A DNA stretch of 13,653 bases from Parvularculaceae bacterium (GCA_013389125.1 JACADX010000087.1:1-13653), one strand, 5' to 3'. Positions 1 to 8,076 are shown, counted from the first letter of the stretch. Numbers and translations are program-made. The notes: generated by a model from the sequence alone, not told the origin.

Positions 1-585
1 GTGCAGGATCGAGTATTGAATGATGATCTGCGCAAAGGCGGGCGTGTCGCCGCCAAGACGCGCGAAAATCGCGAGAAAGAGCGACAGGAACGCCGCTTCG
101 GAAACCCCGCGCCCGGCCTCAAGGAGTCCGAAGGCTTTACCCTGCTCGGAGGCGGGCGCCCAATCACGCGTCGCCTTGATGAGCGCGCCCCACATCATGC
201 CGGTCGCGGTGACGCCCCACAATGCGTGAATGACGAGCGCGACCGGATAGGATGGAAAGGTCGAAAAAACAAAGCCGAGCAGGCCTGTCGAAATCAGCGC
301 GCCGGCGATGAGGAGGCGCGGCTCGATCTTGTCGGCGATCCAGCCGCCCGGAATATAAGCGAGCATCGAGGTGAGCCCGAATGTCGCCATGAGCACGCCT
401 GATTGCGAATTGGTGAGCGACAAGGCCTCCTCAAGCGGGTCGTAATAGACCTCGCGAAGAAAGGGGAGAAGATAGATGACTGTCCCGGAGAGGCCGAGCA
501 CCGCCATCACGACCCAGCGCGAGGCGAGCGTGGCGCGCGGCGCAATTCGCGCCGGCGGTATTCCAATTGTGGGATCGCCCGCCAT
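1..585 (-). CDS. MFS transporter, N-terminal half (cut by window edge)
   Basis: The minus strand is open for 195 codons from ATG at 585 to the window edge without a stop; the C-terminal half lies outside. The protein is strongly hydrophobic, with predicted membrane helices near residues 24-41, 63-81, 91-110, 113-135 and 150-175, the spacing of the first helices of a major facilitator. The loop after helix 2, GGWIADKIEPR (residues 80-90), is a recognisable form of MFS motif A (G-x-x-x-D-K/R). ATG 585 is the first start after an in-frame TAA at 595-597, so the start is well fixed, although no strong ribosome site is visible. It would be an inner-membrane secondary transporter for a small solute; the substrate cannot be told. 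It lies downstream of tRNA-Val but is separated by about 425 bp, so it probably has its own promoter. Confidence 0.85.
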   Translation of the reverse strand, partial: MAGDPTIGIPPARIAPRATLASRWVVMAVLGLSGTVIYLLPFLREVYYDPLEEALSLTNSQSGVLMATFGLTSMLAYIPGGWIADKIEPRLLIAGALISTGLLGFVFSTFPSYPVALVIHALWGVTATGMMWGALIKATRDWAPASEQGKAFGLLEAGRGVSEAAFLSLFLAIFARLGGDTPAFAQIIIQYSILH

Positions 586-642
586 TGCGCGAGCTTAAAG
601 GGTCTTGATGGACAGCGAAATATCCACGCGATTGGCGAGATC

Positions 643-664
643 GGCGCCTGCAGGGCGCCTTTTT
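643..664 (+). terminator. Orphan intrinsic terminator, plus strand
   Basis: GGCGCC at 643-648 and GGCGCC at 654-659 form a 6-bp GC stem around the loop TGCAG, followed directly by TTTTT at 660-664. This is a textbook Rho-independent terminator for plus-strand transcription. No plus-strand gene precedes it: the MFS gene starts at 585 and reads away. It may end a small RNA, or serve as a hairpin in the leader of the MFS transcript. Confidence 0.6.
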
Positions 665-1009
665 GCGCGTTCGGTTGCTTGCGCGCTTACGGACTCTCCG
701 CATCGCAAGCGGGTTCCAACCGAAAAGGCGTCGCATGCAATCTTCAAGTCGGCGCTGAATTCGCAACGATGACGGATCGCCGATCGCATTTTCGCGCGGT
801 CGGACGCTCGCTGCGACGCCCGCTCGGAAGAACCGGCCGCCGCGCCCGCTGACTTGTCAAAAAGCCTTGGAACGCGGCGCACCGCCTCCTCACGGATCAA
901 ATGTTTGGCGGCGGAAATTCCGTCGCGGCATGCCGGACTCATATTGACACGCGACTTTTCACCGGACGGACGCAATCGCAAACCGTCATGCCGCATCGCG
1001 AACGGATTA
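665..1009. other. Intergenic region without a recognised gene
   Basis: This is the gap between the orphan terminator and tRNA-Val. Open frames exist on both strands, but their translations are rich in Arg, Ala and Ser without any conserved pattern, as expected by chance at high GC. I see no repeat, RNA gene or convincing promoter. No U-tract hairpin follows the CCA end of the tRNA. Confidence 0.5.
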
Positions 1010-1085
1010 TGGTGGGCGGTGACGGGTTCGAACCGCCGACCTGCTGGGTGTAAACCAGACGCTCTGCCAGCTGAGCTAACCGCCC
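1010..1085 (-). tRNA. tRNA-Val (anticodon UAC)
   Basis: On the minus strand a full cloverleaf can be drawn: acceptor GGGCGGT pairs with ACCGCCC, D stem GCTC/GAGC, anticodon loop TTTACAC giving anticodon TAC (valine), T stem GGCGG/CCGTC (one G-U pair) around TTCGAAC, discriminator A and an encoded CCA at 1010-1012. The length is 76 nt. The outermost anticodon-stem pair is a U-C mismatch (27-43). A tRNA-Val after hupB is a familiar arrangement in Hyphomicrobiales. Confidence 0.95.
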
Positions 1086-1191
1086 GCGCGTCGCACGCAG
1101 TCGCGCCAAAACGCCACGCGCCGCGTCGGCATAGCCGGCCGCCGCTGTCGCGACAAGCATCCGCGGCAACGGCGAAAGTCGCCGACGCGCG

Positions 1192-1464
1192 CTAGTTGAG
1201 CGCGTCCTTAAGCCCTTTGCCGGGCGAAAACTTCGGCTGCGTCGACGGCGGAATATGGATGGTTTCGCCGGTTCTTGGATTGCGGCCCTCGCGCGCCTTG
1301 CGCTTGGCCGCCGAGAAAGTGCCAAACCCGACGAGGCGAACATCATCGCCCTTTTTCAATGCGGCGGTGATTGCGTCAAAGACCGCATCGACGGCGCGGG
1401 TCGCGTCCGCTTTGCTCATGCTGGAGAGGTCGGCGACGCGGTCGATGAATTCGTTCTTGTTCAT
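1192..1464 (-). CDS. hupB: DNA-binding protein HU
   Basis: The product is 90 residues, the usual length of HU. This small basic protein dimerises, bends DNA and organises the nucleoid. It starts MNKNEFIDRVA, has the dimerisation core, then GFGTFSAAKRKAREGRNP and RTGETIHIP, which form the DNA-gripping beta arm, and ends with the usual SPGKGLKDALN helix. The ribosome site GGAAAGG lies about 9 bases before ATG 1464. In alphaproteobacteria hupB normally follows lon directly; here a chorismate mutase and a small divergent gene lie between them. The start and the full-length match leave little doubt. IHF subunits share the fold, but the arm sequence is typical of HU. Confidence 0.96.
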   Translation of the reverse strand: MNKNEFIDRVADLSSMSKADATRAVDAVFDAITAALKKGDDVRLVGFGTFSAAKRKAREGRNPRTGETIHIPPSTQPKFSPGKGLKDALN

Positions 1465-1597
1465 TTGCTTGCCCTTTCCAGGTTTCAGGGAAGTCCAGAG
1501 TGCTCGGCCTCCTTATCGCCCGCGCCGGAAGCGCGAGTAAAGACAAGGGCCGGCCGTTTTCCATACTGTGGAGAGATTCGTTCCGAACGCGCAGAAA

Positions 1598-1948
1598 CTA
1601 GGAGGCTTTTTTGGCGGCGACAGTCCTCAAGTGCCGAAAGTGGTCGCCTTCGTGCTCGATGCACCGTTCGACGAGTTCGCGCCAGACCGGCTCGGCGATG
1701 CGCGGCGAAAGCCCTTCGCGGTCGGCCGATGCGAGAACTTTTGCGATCACGTCGCGGATCCGCCAGTCGACCCGAACGTCCGACTCGCGGTCTTTGATGC
1801 GGGCGGCGGCCTCGATATAAGCCTGCCGCTCCGCCATTAGCGCGACGAGAGCGCGGTCGATCCGGTCGATTTCAGCCCGCACTTCGTCCATCGATCGGCA
1901 TTCGCCGGCAACGACGCGGGCTCTTTCAAGTTCGGTCATGCGCCTCAT
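1598..1948 (-). CDS. Chorismate mutase, AroQ class
   Basis: Predicted all-helical protein of 116 residues (113 from the second ATG at 1939). It would convert chorismate to prephenate, the branch point to Phe and Tyr. The AroQ pattern is visible: MDEVRAEIDRIDRALVALMAER followed by ARIKDRE. Arg24, Arg41 and Lys52 have the 17 and 11 residue spacings of the active-site residues Arg11, Arg28 and Lys39 of the E. coli mutase domain. It is a stand-alone short form with no fused prephenate dehydratase or dehydrogenase. A PchB-like isochorismate pyruvate lyase has the same fold and cannot be excluded, but no siderophore genes are nearby. The ATG at 1939 has AGGCG close before it; the ATG at 1948 gives the longest form. 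The gene stands alone between lon and hupB. Confidence 0.85.
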   Translation of the reverse strand: MRRMTELERARVVAGECRSMDEVRAEIDRIDRALVALMAERQAYIEAAARIKDRESDVRVDWRIRDVIAKVLASADREGLSPRIAEPVWRELVERCIEHEGDHFRHLRTVAAKKAS

Positions 1949-2257
1949 CTAGGCGAGCCGGCCGCCGACTTGAAGCCGCTGAATTCGGGCAAATCGACCC
2001 GACGACAGGATCATCGGGCTCTGGCACGGAATTCGCGCGCGCTCCTTTCTTGGATATTCGCGGCGATTTCGCGCCAAACCGACCGCGGTTTTACCTCGGC
2101 CGCCTGCGGCCCCTTGTTAACGCATTGACCTGCATGGAATTTTTCGCCGCCAGCCTCGAGGCCCCTTGCCGCAGCGCAGCCGGTGCGCTATGTGTCAGTT
2201 TCATGACATTTTTATTGCAGTTCGACGACAGTCGCGTCTGCTTCGGAGTTTTCTCAA
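1949..2257. other. Divergent intergenic region with a short inverted repeat
   Basis: The 309 bp between the chorismate mutase start (minus) and the small plus-strand gene must hold both promoters. The clearest structure is TGTCA (2193-2197), a 6-base spacer, then TGACA (2204-2208), about 50 bp before the small gene and inside a locally AT-richer stretch. It has the size of an operator. I cannot assign a regulator or certain -35/-10 boxes. Confidence 0.35.
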
Positions 2258-2458
2258 ATGGCGAACCGATTGCACGCCCCCTCCCTTCCCCTTGATTCAG
2301 CAAGAGATTTCTCAGGGGCGCGACGCCTGATCGGGCATCTTTCCGCAGCGGCGTTCCTGATCGCGATCGGCATCGTCTGCGCCAAGATCTTGACCTTCAC
2401 GCCGCCGGCGGAGGCCGATTGCCTGCCGGAAATCTGCGGACCGGCGAACGCACCCTGA
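2258..2458 (+). CDS. Small predicted membrane-anchored protein, unknown function
   Basis: The product is 66 residues. Residues 1-22 are polar and slightly basic, about residues 27-46 (LSAAAFLIAIGIVCAKIL) form one membrane helix, and a short tail with two cysteines (ADCLPEICGP) follows. By the positive-inside rule the tail would face the periplasm. GGAG at 2245-2248 lies 9 bases before the ATG, and a strong terminator follows 26 bases after the stop, so it looks like a complete one-gene transcript. It is the only clear plus-strand gene among the core genes. I do not recognise the family. The two closely spaced cysteines could form a disulfide or bind a metal or haem, but the spacing is not CxxCH. 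It could also be a chance frame, though the ribosome site and terminator argue against this. Confidence 0.6.
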   Translation: MANRLHAPSLPLDSARDFSGARRLIGHLSAAAFLIAIGIVCAKILTFTPPAEADCLPEICGPANAP

Positions 2459-2484
2459 GCAAAGCCTCAAGCCGTACAAAAAGC

Positions 2485-2512
2485 GGCCCGTCCGCGGACG
2501 GGCCTTCCTTTT
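2485..2512. terminator. Bidirectional intrinsic terminator between lon and the small gene
   Basis: A perfect 20-bp palindrome at 2485-2504 (GGCCCGTCCG and its complement) is flanked by TTCCTTTT on the plus side and, read on the minus strand, by GCTTTTTG. It can end both the small plus-strand gene (stop at 2458) and lon (stop at 2531), which converge on it. Confidence 0.85.
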
Positions 2513-2530
2513 GAGTGCGTCAGCACGTCG

Positions 2531-4927
2531 TCAGTGCGTGACGACGCTGTCGCCCGCGTCGACATCTTGCGTAATCGGCGGCGGAACGGGTTCCGACCAT
2601 TCGATCGGCGTCAGCGGCCGGGTCAAGGCGTGCGCGAGCACCTCGTCGACACGACCCACCGGAATGATCTTCAGCCCCTGTTTCACATTGTCGGGAATTT
2701 CCGCGAGATCCTTTTCATTCTCCTCCGGAATGAGCACGGTCTTGATGCCGGCGCGGAGCGCCGCGAGGAGCTTTTCCTTGAGGCCGCCGATCGCAAGGAC
2801 GCGCCCGCGGAGCGAAATCTCGCCGGTCATCGCAATGTCCTTGTGGACGGGGACGCCCGTCAACACCGAGACGATCGCCGTCGCCATGGCGACGCCGGCG
2901 GAAGGGCCGTCCTTGGGCGTTGCGCCTTCCGGCACGTGGATGTGAATGTCCGTCTTGTCAAAGACGGGCGGCTCGATCCCGAATTCGGTCGACCGGCTCC
3001 TCACAAAGGACGATGCCGCCGATACCGACTCCTTCATCACTTCCTTGAGATTGCCGGTCGGCGTCATCCGACCTTTGCCCGGCATCTTGACAGCCTCAAT
3101 CGTCAAAATGTCGCCGCCGACTGATGTCCATGCAAGTCCGGTCACGATGCCGACGCGATCCTCGCCCTCAATTTCGCCGTAGCGGAATTTCGGCACGCCG
3201 GCGTAAGCGCCAAGGTTGTCAGGCGCTATTTCGACTCTTTTCGATTTGCCGGTCTCGATTTCGCGCACCGCTTTCCTCGCAAGGCGCGCAAGCTCGCGCT
3301 CGAGGCTTCTGACGCCCGCCTCCCGCGTATAGCGGCGAATGAGCTCCATGAGGCCCTCATCCGTGATTTTCCACTCGGACGCTTTGAGGCCATGATCCTT
3401 CATCAGTTTCGGGATGAGGTGACGGCGCGCGATCTCGCGCTTCTCATCTTCCGTATACCCCGGAATGCGGATGATTTCCATCCGGTCGAGGAGCGGCTGG
3501 GGCATGTTAAGGCTGTTCGCCGTCGTGATGAACAGGACGTCCGAAAGATCGTATTCGACCTCAAGATAATGGTCGGCGAATGTCGAGTTCTGCTCCGGGT
3601 CGAGGACTTCAAGAAGCGCTGACGACGGATCGCCGCGAAAGTCCTGGCCCATCTTGTCGATTTCATCGAGCAGAAAGAGCGGGTTCGATTTCTTCGCCTT
3701 TTTCATCGACTGAATGATCTTGCCCGGCATCGAGCCGATATAGGTCCGGCGGTGGCCGCGGATCTCCGCTTCGTCGCGAACGCCACCGAGAGAGACGCGG
3801 ACGAATTCGCGCCCCGTCGCCGCCGCGATCGACTTGCCGAGCGACGTCTTGCCGACGCCCGGCGGTCCGACGAGGCAGAGGATCGGGCCCTTGAGCGTTC
3901 CCATGCGCTTTTGCACGGCTAGATATTCGAGGATGCGCTCCTTCACTTTCTCAAGACCGTAATGGTCTGCGTCGAGAATCTGCTGCGCCTTGTCGAGATC
4001 GTGCTTGATTTTCGACCTGTTGTTCCATGGAATCGAAAGCAACCAGTCGAGATAGTTCCGGACGACGGTCGATTCCGCCGACATCGGCGACATCTGGCGC
4101 AGCTTCTTGACCTCCGCTTCCGCCTTGGCGCGCGCCTCCTTTGAAAGCTTCGTCTTCTTTATGCGATCTTCAATTTCGGCGATTTCGTCGCGCGCCTCAT
4201 CGCCTTCGCCGAGCTCTTTCTGGATCGCCTTCATCTGCTCGTTGAGGTAATATTCGCGCTGCGTCTTCTCCATCTGCCGCTTGACGCGGTTGCGGATCTT
4301 CTTTTCGACTTGGAGGACGCTCATTTCGCCCTCCATCAGCGCGTAAACCCGCTCAAGGCGCTGCGCCACATCGAAAATCTCCAAGAGCTCCTGCTTTTCC
4401 GCGATCTTGATGTTGAGGTGCGAGGCGACCGTGTCGGCAAGCTGCGCGGGGTCCTCGATCGAGTTCACCGAAACGAGAACTTCCGGCGGCACGCGCTTGT
4501 TGAGCTTTCCGTAGGATTCAAACTGCGAAACGACCGACCGCGAAAGCGCGTCAAGTTCCGCCTGTTCGCCCTCGACTTCGGGCGGCGTCGTCGCCTCGGC
4601 TTCGAAAAAGTCGTCGGTCTTGGTGAATCGCTCGACCTTCGCGCGCTCCTCGCCCTCGACAAGCACTTTCACGGTCCCGTCGGGCAGCTTCAGAAGCTGC
4701 AGCACGGATGCAATGACGCCGATCGAATAGATGCCGTCGGCCTTCGGATCGTTGTCGCTTGCGTCCTTTTGGGCGACGAGAAGGATTTTCTTGTCGTGCT
4801 CCATGACGTGTTCGAGCGCGCGAACGGATTTGTCGCGCCCGACGAACAGCGGAATGACCATCGTCGGGAAGACCACGATGTCGCGAAGCGGCAGGACGGC
4901 GTACTTGGCGGACTGAGACATGAACAT
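2531..4927 (-). CDS. lon: ATP-dependent Lon protease
   Basis: A 798-residue homohexameric serine protease of the cytosol that unfolds and degrades misfolded and short-lived regulatory proteins. The N-terminal substrate domain begins YAVLPLRDIVVFPTMVIPLF, a coiled-coil region spans about 205-285, and the AAA+ module has Walker A GPPGVGKTS (354-362) and Walker B PLFLLDEID (about 416-424). The C-terminal protease domain has the PKDGPSAG motif with nucleophile Ser676 and catalytic Lys719 (in GGLKEK), 43 residues apart as in E. coli Lon (679/722). Length is normal and no key residue is missing. ATG 4927 and ATG 4921 each have an AGGA about 5 bases upstream; MSQS from 4921 is equally good. It lies 251 bp after clpX and has its own heat-shock-type promoter. 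Confidence 0.98.
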   Translation of the reverse strand: MFMSQSAKYAVLPLRDIVVFPTMVIPLFVGRDKSVRALEHVMEHDKKILLVAQKDASDNDPKADGIYSIGVIASVLQLLKLPDGTVKVLVEGEERAKVERFTKTDDFFEAEATTPPEVEGEQAELDALSRSVVSQFESYGKLNKRVPPEVLVSVNSIEDPAQLADTVASHLNIKIAEKQELLEIFDVAQRLERVYALMEGEMSVLQVEKKIRNRVKRQMEKTQREYYLNEQMKAIQKELGEGDEARDEIAEIEDRIKKTKLSKEARAKAEAEVKKLRQMSPMSAESTVVRNYLDWLLSIPWNNRSKIKHDLDKAQQILDADHYGLEKVKERILEYLAVQKRMGTLKGPILCLVGPPGVGKTSLGKSIAAATGREFVRVSLGGVRDEAEIRGHRRTYIGSMPGKIIQSMKKAKKSNPLFLLDEIDKMGQDFRGDPSSALLEVLDPEQNSTFADHYLEVEYDLSDVLFITTANSLNMPQPLLDRMEIIRIPGYTEDEKREIARRHLIPKLMKDHGLKASEWKITDEGLMELIRRYTREAGVRSLERELARLARKAVREIETGKSKRVEIAPDNLGAYAGVPKFRYGEIEGEDRVGIVTGLAWTSVGGDILTIEAVKMPGKGRMTPTGNLKEVMKESVSAASSFVRSRSTEFGIEPPVFDKTDIHIHVPEGATPKDGPSAGVAMATAIVSVLTGVPVHKDIAMTGEISLRGRVLAIGGLKEKLLAALRAGIKTVLIPEENEKDLAEIPDNVKQGLKIIPVGRVDEVLAHALTRPLTPIEWSEPVPPPITQDVDAGDSVVTH

Positions 4928-5063
4928 CCTTTTCCTGGGCCTTTGAGAAGCGCCCCGTTTATGCGTCCGCCCCGATTATGGCGGCCTACCCTTAACGTCT
5001 TGCAGAGCCCTGCGCCACGTCGCGAATAAGGAACCCGCCGCTTGGACGGCGGCGAACGCCCGC

Positions 5064-5094
5064 ATAATGTGGCGTTCCGCCTCGCGGTTTCAAC
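5064..5094 (-). promoter_or_regulatory. Candidate sigma-32 (RpoH) promoter of lon
   Basis: Read on the minus strand, GTTGAAA (5094-5088) is followed after 15 bases by CCACATTAT (5072-5064). This closely fits the heat-shock consensus CTTGAAA, 13-15 bases, CCCCATNT. It lies about 135 bp before the lon start. The leader it would produce contains a hairpin, CCGCCG-TCCAAG-CGGCGG (5052-5035). RpoH control of lon is well known in other proteobacteria; here it rests on the motif alone. Confidence 0.6.
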
Positions 5095-5110
5095 CCGTGA
5101 TTTCCACTCC

Positions 5111-5144
5111 GAAAAAGCCGAAAACGAAGCGGCGCCCGAGGGCG
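5111..5144 (-). terminator. Weak possible terminator after clpX
   Basis: About 35 bases after the clpX stop, the minus strand reads CGCCC-TC-GGGCG (5144-5133), then two T-rich runs (GTTTT and CTTTTT) broken by CGG. The stem is short and the T-tract is interrupted, so this may only partly stop transcription, leaving some read-through into lon. Confidence 0.3.
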
Positions 5145-5178
5145 TCGTTCACGTTTGAAATAGCGCCTGCCGCCGACG

Positions 5179-6462
5179 CTAAGCCGAGGCGCCGGCCTCG
5201 ACCGCTTCCTTGCCGCGGTCTTCATAGATGTGGAGCGGTTTGGCCCGTCCCTCTACGACTTCCGCATTGACGACGACTTCCGCGACGCCCTGCATGGACG
5301 GGAGTTCGAACATCGAGTCGAGCAGAATGCCTTCCATGATCGACCGAAGACCGCGCGCGCCGGTCTTGCGCGCGATCGCCTTGCGCGCGATCGCCGATTT
5401 TGCGTCCTCGGTGAAGGTGAGCTTCACGTCTTCCATTTCGAAGAGGCGCTGATACTGCTTGATGAGCGCGTTCTTCGGCTGCGTGAGGATCTGGATGAGG
5501 GCCGCCTCATCAAGGTCCTCCAGCGTCGCAATCACCGGCAGCCGGCCGACGAATTCGGGGATGAGGCCGAATTTCAGCAGATCCTCAGGCTCGATCGTCT
5601 TGAGGACCTCCCCGACGCGGCGGTCGTCCGGCGCCGAGACCTTGGCGCCGAAGCCGATCGACGTGCCGGCATGGCGCATCGAGATGATCTTTTCGATCCC
5701 GGCGAAGGCGCCGCCGCAGATGAAGAGGATGTTCGTCGTATCGACCTGCAGGAATTCCTGCTGAGGATGCTTGCGGCCGCCCTGCGGAGGCACTGACGCG
5801 ATCGTCCCTTCCATGATCTTCAAAAGCGCCTGCTGGACGCCCTCGCCCGAAACGTCGCGCGTAATCGACGGGTTGTCGGACTTCCGCGAAATCTTGTCGA
5901 CCTCGTCGATATAGACGATGCCGCGCTGCGCCCGCTCCACATTGTAGTCGGCCGACTGCAGGAGCTTCAGGATGATGTTTTCAACATCCTCGCCGACATA
6001 TCCTGCTTCCGTCAGCGTCGTCGCGTCGGCCATCGTAAACGGCACGTCGAGAATGCGCGCGAGCGTCTGCGCCAGCAGGGTCTTGCCCGAGCCCGTCGGC
6101 CCGAGGAGAAGGATGTTCGACTTTGCAAGTTCGACGTCGTTGTTCTTCGTTGCGTGGTTAAGCCGCTTGTAATGATTGTGCACGGCGACCGAGAGGACCC
6201 GCTTCGCCAACTTCTGGCCGATCACGTAGTCGTCGAGCACCTTGCAAATCTGGTGCGGGCTCGGCACGCCTTCGCCGGCCTTCACAAGCGAGGATTTCGA
6301 TTCCTCGCGAATGATGTCCATGCACAGTTCGACGCATTCGTCGCAAATGAACACCGTCGGACCGGCGATGAGCTTTCGCACCTCGTGCTGGCTCTTTCCG
6401 CAGAAAGAGCAATAGAGGGTGTTCTTGCCTTCGCCGCCGCTTTTGCCGCTAACCTTGCTCAC
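5179..6462 (-). CDS. clpX: ClpX, ATPase subunit of the ClpXP protease
   Basis: A 427-residue AAA+ unfoldase that recognises tagged substrates and threads them into ClpP. It has the N-terminal zinc-binding domain with Cys18, Cys21, Cys40 and Cys43; Walker A GPTGSGKT (121-128); pore loop GYVGED (154-159); Walker B IVYIDEVD (182-189); the RKH loop (230-232); and the IGF loop (269-271) that docks on ClpP. The C-terminal small AAA+ domain with GARGLRSIME is intact, so the protein should be active. The start is GTG at 6462, with GAGGAG 9 bases upstream deciding it. It lies 241 bp downstream of clpP in the usual order. The gap has no convincing terminator, so co-transcription with clpP is likely, perhaps with an extra promoter. 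Confidence 0.98.
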   Translation of the reverse strand: MSKVSGKSGGEGKNTLYCSFCGKSQHEVRKLIAGPTVFICDECVELCMDIIREESKSSLVKAGEGVPSPHQICKVLDDYVIGQKLAKRVLSVAVHNHYKRLNHATKNNDVELAKSNILLLGPTGSGKTLLAQTLARILDVPFTMADATTLTEAGYVGEDVENIILKLLQSADYNVERAQRGIVYIDEVDKISRKSDNPSITRDVSGEGVQQALLKIMEGTIASVPPQGGRKHPQQEFLQVDTTNILFICGGAFAGIEKIISMRHAGTSIGFGAKVSAPDDRRVGEVLKTIEPEDLLKFGLIPEFVGRLPVIATLEDLDEAALIQILTQPKNALIKQYQRLFEMEDVKLTFTEDAKSAIARKAIARKTGARGLRSIMEGILLDSMFELPSMQGVAEVVVNAEVVEGRAKPLHIYEDRGKEAVEAGASA

Positions 6463-6703
6463 TCGATACAGCTCCTCAAAGGAGTTCCGGCGTCCCGGAA
6501 ACCCGGACTGGCGCAGGCCTTGCCGTGGAACGACGCCGCAAGCGCATGTCGGAAAGTTGCATGAACCGCGCCATGCCCGCCTTTCCGGACGCTTCGGGCC
6601 GCCCCTTCACCATATTCGATCACAACCCTAACCTGCCAATCAAGCCGACTTTTCTCGCTCTTGGTAACCCTCGGCTTTTCAGCCGGCGCAAGGCGAGGCC
6701 CGT

Positions 6704-7327
6704 CTAGTCTTCGGCCGCAGCCCGTTTCTCGAGCACCTTGTCGATAAGGCCGAACGCGACCCCTTCCTCCGGCGACATGAAGTGGTCACGGTCAAGAGTT
6801 CTCTCAATAATTTCATAGGGTTGGCCTGTGTGCTCGACATAGATCTCGTTGAGCCGCCGCTTCATCTTGATGATATCCTGAGCGTGTCGCTCGATGTCCG
6901 AAGCCTGGCCCTGAAACCCGCCCGAGGGCTGGTGAACCATGATCCGCGAATTCGGCAGGGAAAACCGCAGCCCCTTCTCCCCGGCCGTGAGGAGGAGAGA
7001 GCCCATCGAGGCGGCCATGCCGATGCACATTGTCGAGACCGCCGGGCGGATGTTGCGCTTTGTGTCGTACATCGCGAGGCCGGCCGAAACAGAACCGCCG
7101 GGGCTGTTGATATAAAAGGCGATTTCCTTTTTCGGGTTCTCCGCCTCGAGGAAAAGGAGCTGGGCGACAATGAGGGTCGAGACCGCGTCATGCACCGGCC
7201 CGGAAAGGAAAATGATCCGTTCCTTGAGAAGACGGGAATAGATGTCGTAGGCGCGTTCGCCGCGGCTCGACTGTTCGACGACCATTGGCACCAAGGTATT
7301 CATGAAAATGTCGTGGGGGTCCTTCAT
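6704..7327 (-). CDS. clpP: ClpP, proteolytic subunit of the ClpXP/ClpAP protease
   Basis: A 207-residue serine peptidase that forms the two-ring tetradecamer serving ClpX and ClpA. The catalytic triad is in place: Ser107 in GMAASMGS, His132 in MVHQPSGG and Asp181 in LDRDHFMS, with spacings matching the E. coli enzyme (97/122/171). The oxyanion motif SPGGSV (75-80) is present. The start at ATG 7327 has GGAAAGAG a few bases upstream; ATG 7303 (MNTLVPMVVEQ) is a possible later start, and the first residues are probably removed as a propeptide. In most Hyphomicrobiales trigger factor (tig) lies just upstream. Here the upstream kilobase holds no intact gene, so the neighbourhood has been rearranged. 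Confidence 0.98.
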   Translation of the reverse strand: MKDPHDIFMNTLVPMVVEQSSRGERAYDIYSRLLKERIIFLSGPVHDAVSTLIVAQLLFLEAENPKKEIAFYINSPGGSVSAGLAMYDTKRNIRPAVSTMCIGMAASMGSLLLTAGEKGLRFSLPNSRIMVHQPSGGFQGQASDIERHAQDIIKMKRRLNEIYVEHTGQPYEIIERTLDRDHFMSPEEGVAFGLIDKVLEKRAAAED

Positions 7328-7406
7328 GGAGCTCTTTCCGTCCGTTGCGACCGGAGCGGCCCCCGATCAAAATCCGCCTTCGTCCGCCGATGAAGCGGCG
7401 TGGTTA

Positions 7407-7439
7407 ATATGGGGTTGCCGAAAGGGCCCGCAATGCAAG
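7407..7439 (-). promoter_or_regulatory. Possible heat-shock-type promoter of clpP
   Basis: On the minus strand CCCCATAT (7414-7407) matches the sigma-32 -10 element well and lies about 80 bp before clpP. The nearest CTTG (7439-7436) is 21 bases upstream, about 4 more than usual, so the -35 assignment is weak. It may instead be a housekeeping promoter. Confidence 0.3.
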
Positions 7440-8062
7440 TCCCCGCCAACCCCGCCCTCACATTAGGGCGCCTGCGCTTAAGCGACGGTTATTCTTGGCG
7501 AAAGGCAAGAGCGATCGGGGTCTGGCGCGAGGGTTTTGAGTGAGGAATGGGGCTTAACGGCTCCCCCCTCCGGAGGCGTTCTCCTAGGATCGGAAGATTG
7601 GCGCCCACCGGCCGATCCGGCAATCTTTCGGGCTTGGAACCGGGCGCCGCCCTGGATTGTTTCAGAACGCGGCGCCATCCCGCGAGGTTGTCGGCGCCGG
7701 GCGCCCTTTCGGCGTGCCGCGCTCGCGGAATTTCGAGATATTCCGCGGCTCCCAGCCGCGAACGGCGCCATCTTCAATTCTTGAAGGGCGCCCCTGAACC
7801 GGCGGCGCTCGTCGCACCCTCCCGCCCCGCGCGTTCAGCGCGAATGTCGGGCCTTGTTCCGTGCGCGGCTTCCAGGTTGCGTTCCCGGCGCGCCGCGAAA
7901 TCTCACCTTTTCAAAGAGCCGTGAGCCGCGACTTTCGCCGCCGCCCGATAATGAAACGCGCCGGGGCGCGAAATCCGTCGCGGTTTCGACCCTCGGCCAG
8001 GATTTTTTTCGCGGGACCCGTTCTCCGCCCTCGCGCAAATCGTCCGTTAACCAACAATTCGT

Positions 8063-8076
8063 CGACCGGGCGGTCG
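8063..8076. promoter_or_regulatory. Operator-like palindrome A
   Basis: CGACCG-GG-CGGTCG is a perfect 6+2+6 inverted repeat. It is preceded by ATTCGTCGACCG (8057-8068), which recurs exactly at 8129-8140. The size and GACCG/CGGTC arms resemble TetR-family operators. No intact regulator gene adjoins it. Confidence 0.4.

Noticed and set aside
683..690. GCGCTTAC resembling an IS66 end
   Set aside because: Only eight bases match, with no further terminal repeat or transposase sequence nearby.
403..852. Open frame of 149 codons on the plus strand, and an overlapping minus frame at 595-996
   Set aside because: Both are Arg/Ala/Ser-rich without conserved pattern. The first overlaps the MFS start in antisense and runs through the terminator at 643-664.
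1129..1156. Possible promoter TTGTCG-16-CTATGC before tRNA-Val on the minus strand
   Set aside because: Position is reasonable but both boxes are poor matches in GC-rich DNA; not strong enough to list.
4310..5029. 239-codon plus-strand frame antisense to lon, and a 188-codon one antisense to clpX at 5230-5796
   Set aside because: They lie exactly opposite well-conserved genes and show the mirrored composition of antisense shadows.
5035..5052. ROSE-type RNA thermometer in the lon leader
   Set aside because: There is a hairpin, but it is over 100 bases from the start and does not pair with the ribosome site, so the ROSE pattern is not met.
7478..7777. 99-codon minus frame and overlapping plus frames at 7536-7924
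   Set aside because: Low-complexity translations, no ribosome site, mutual overlap; typical chance frames at high GC.
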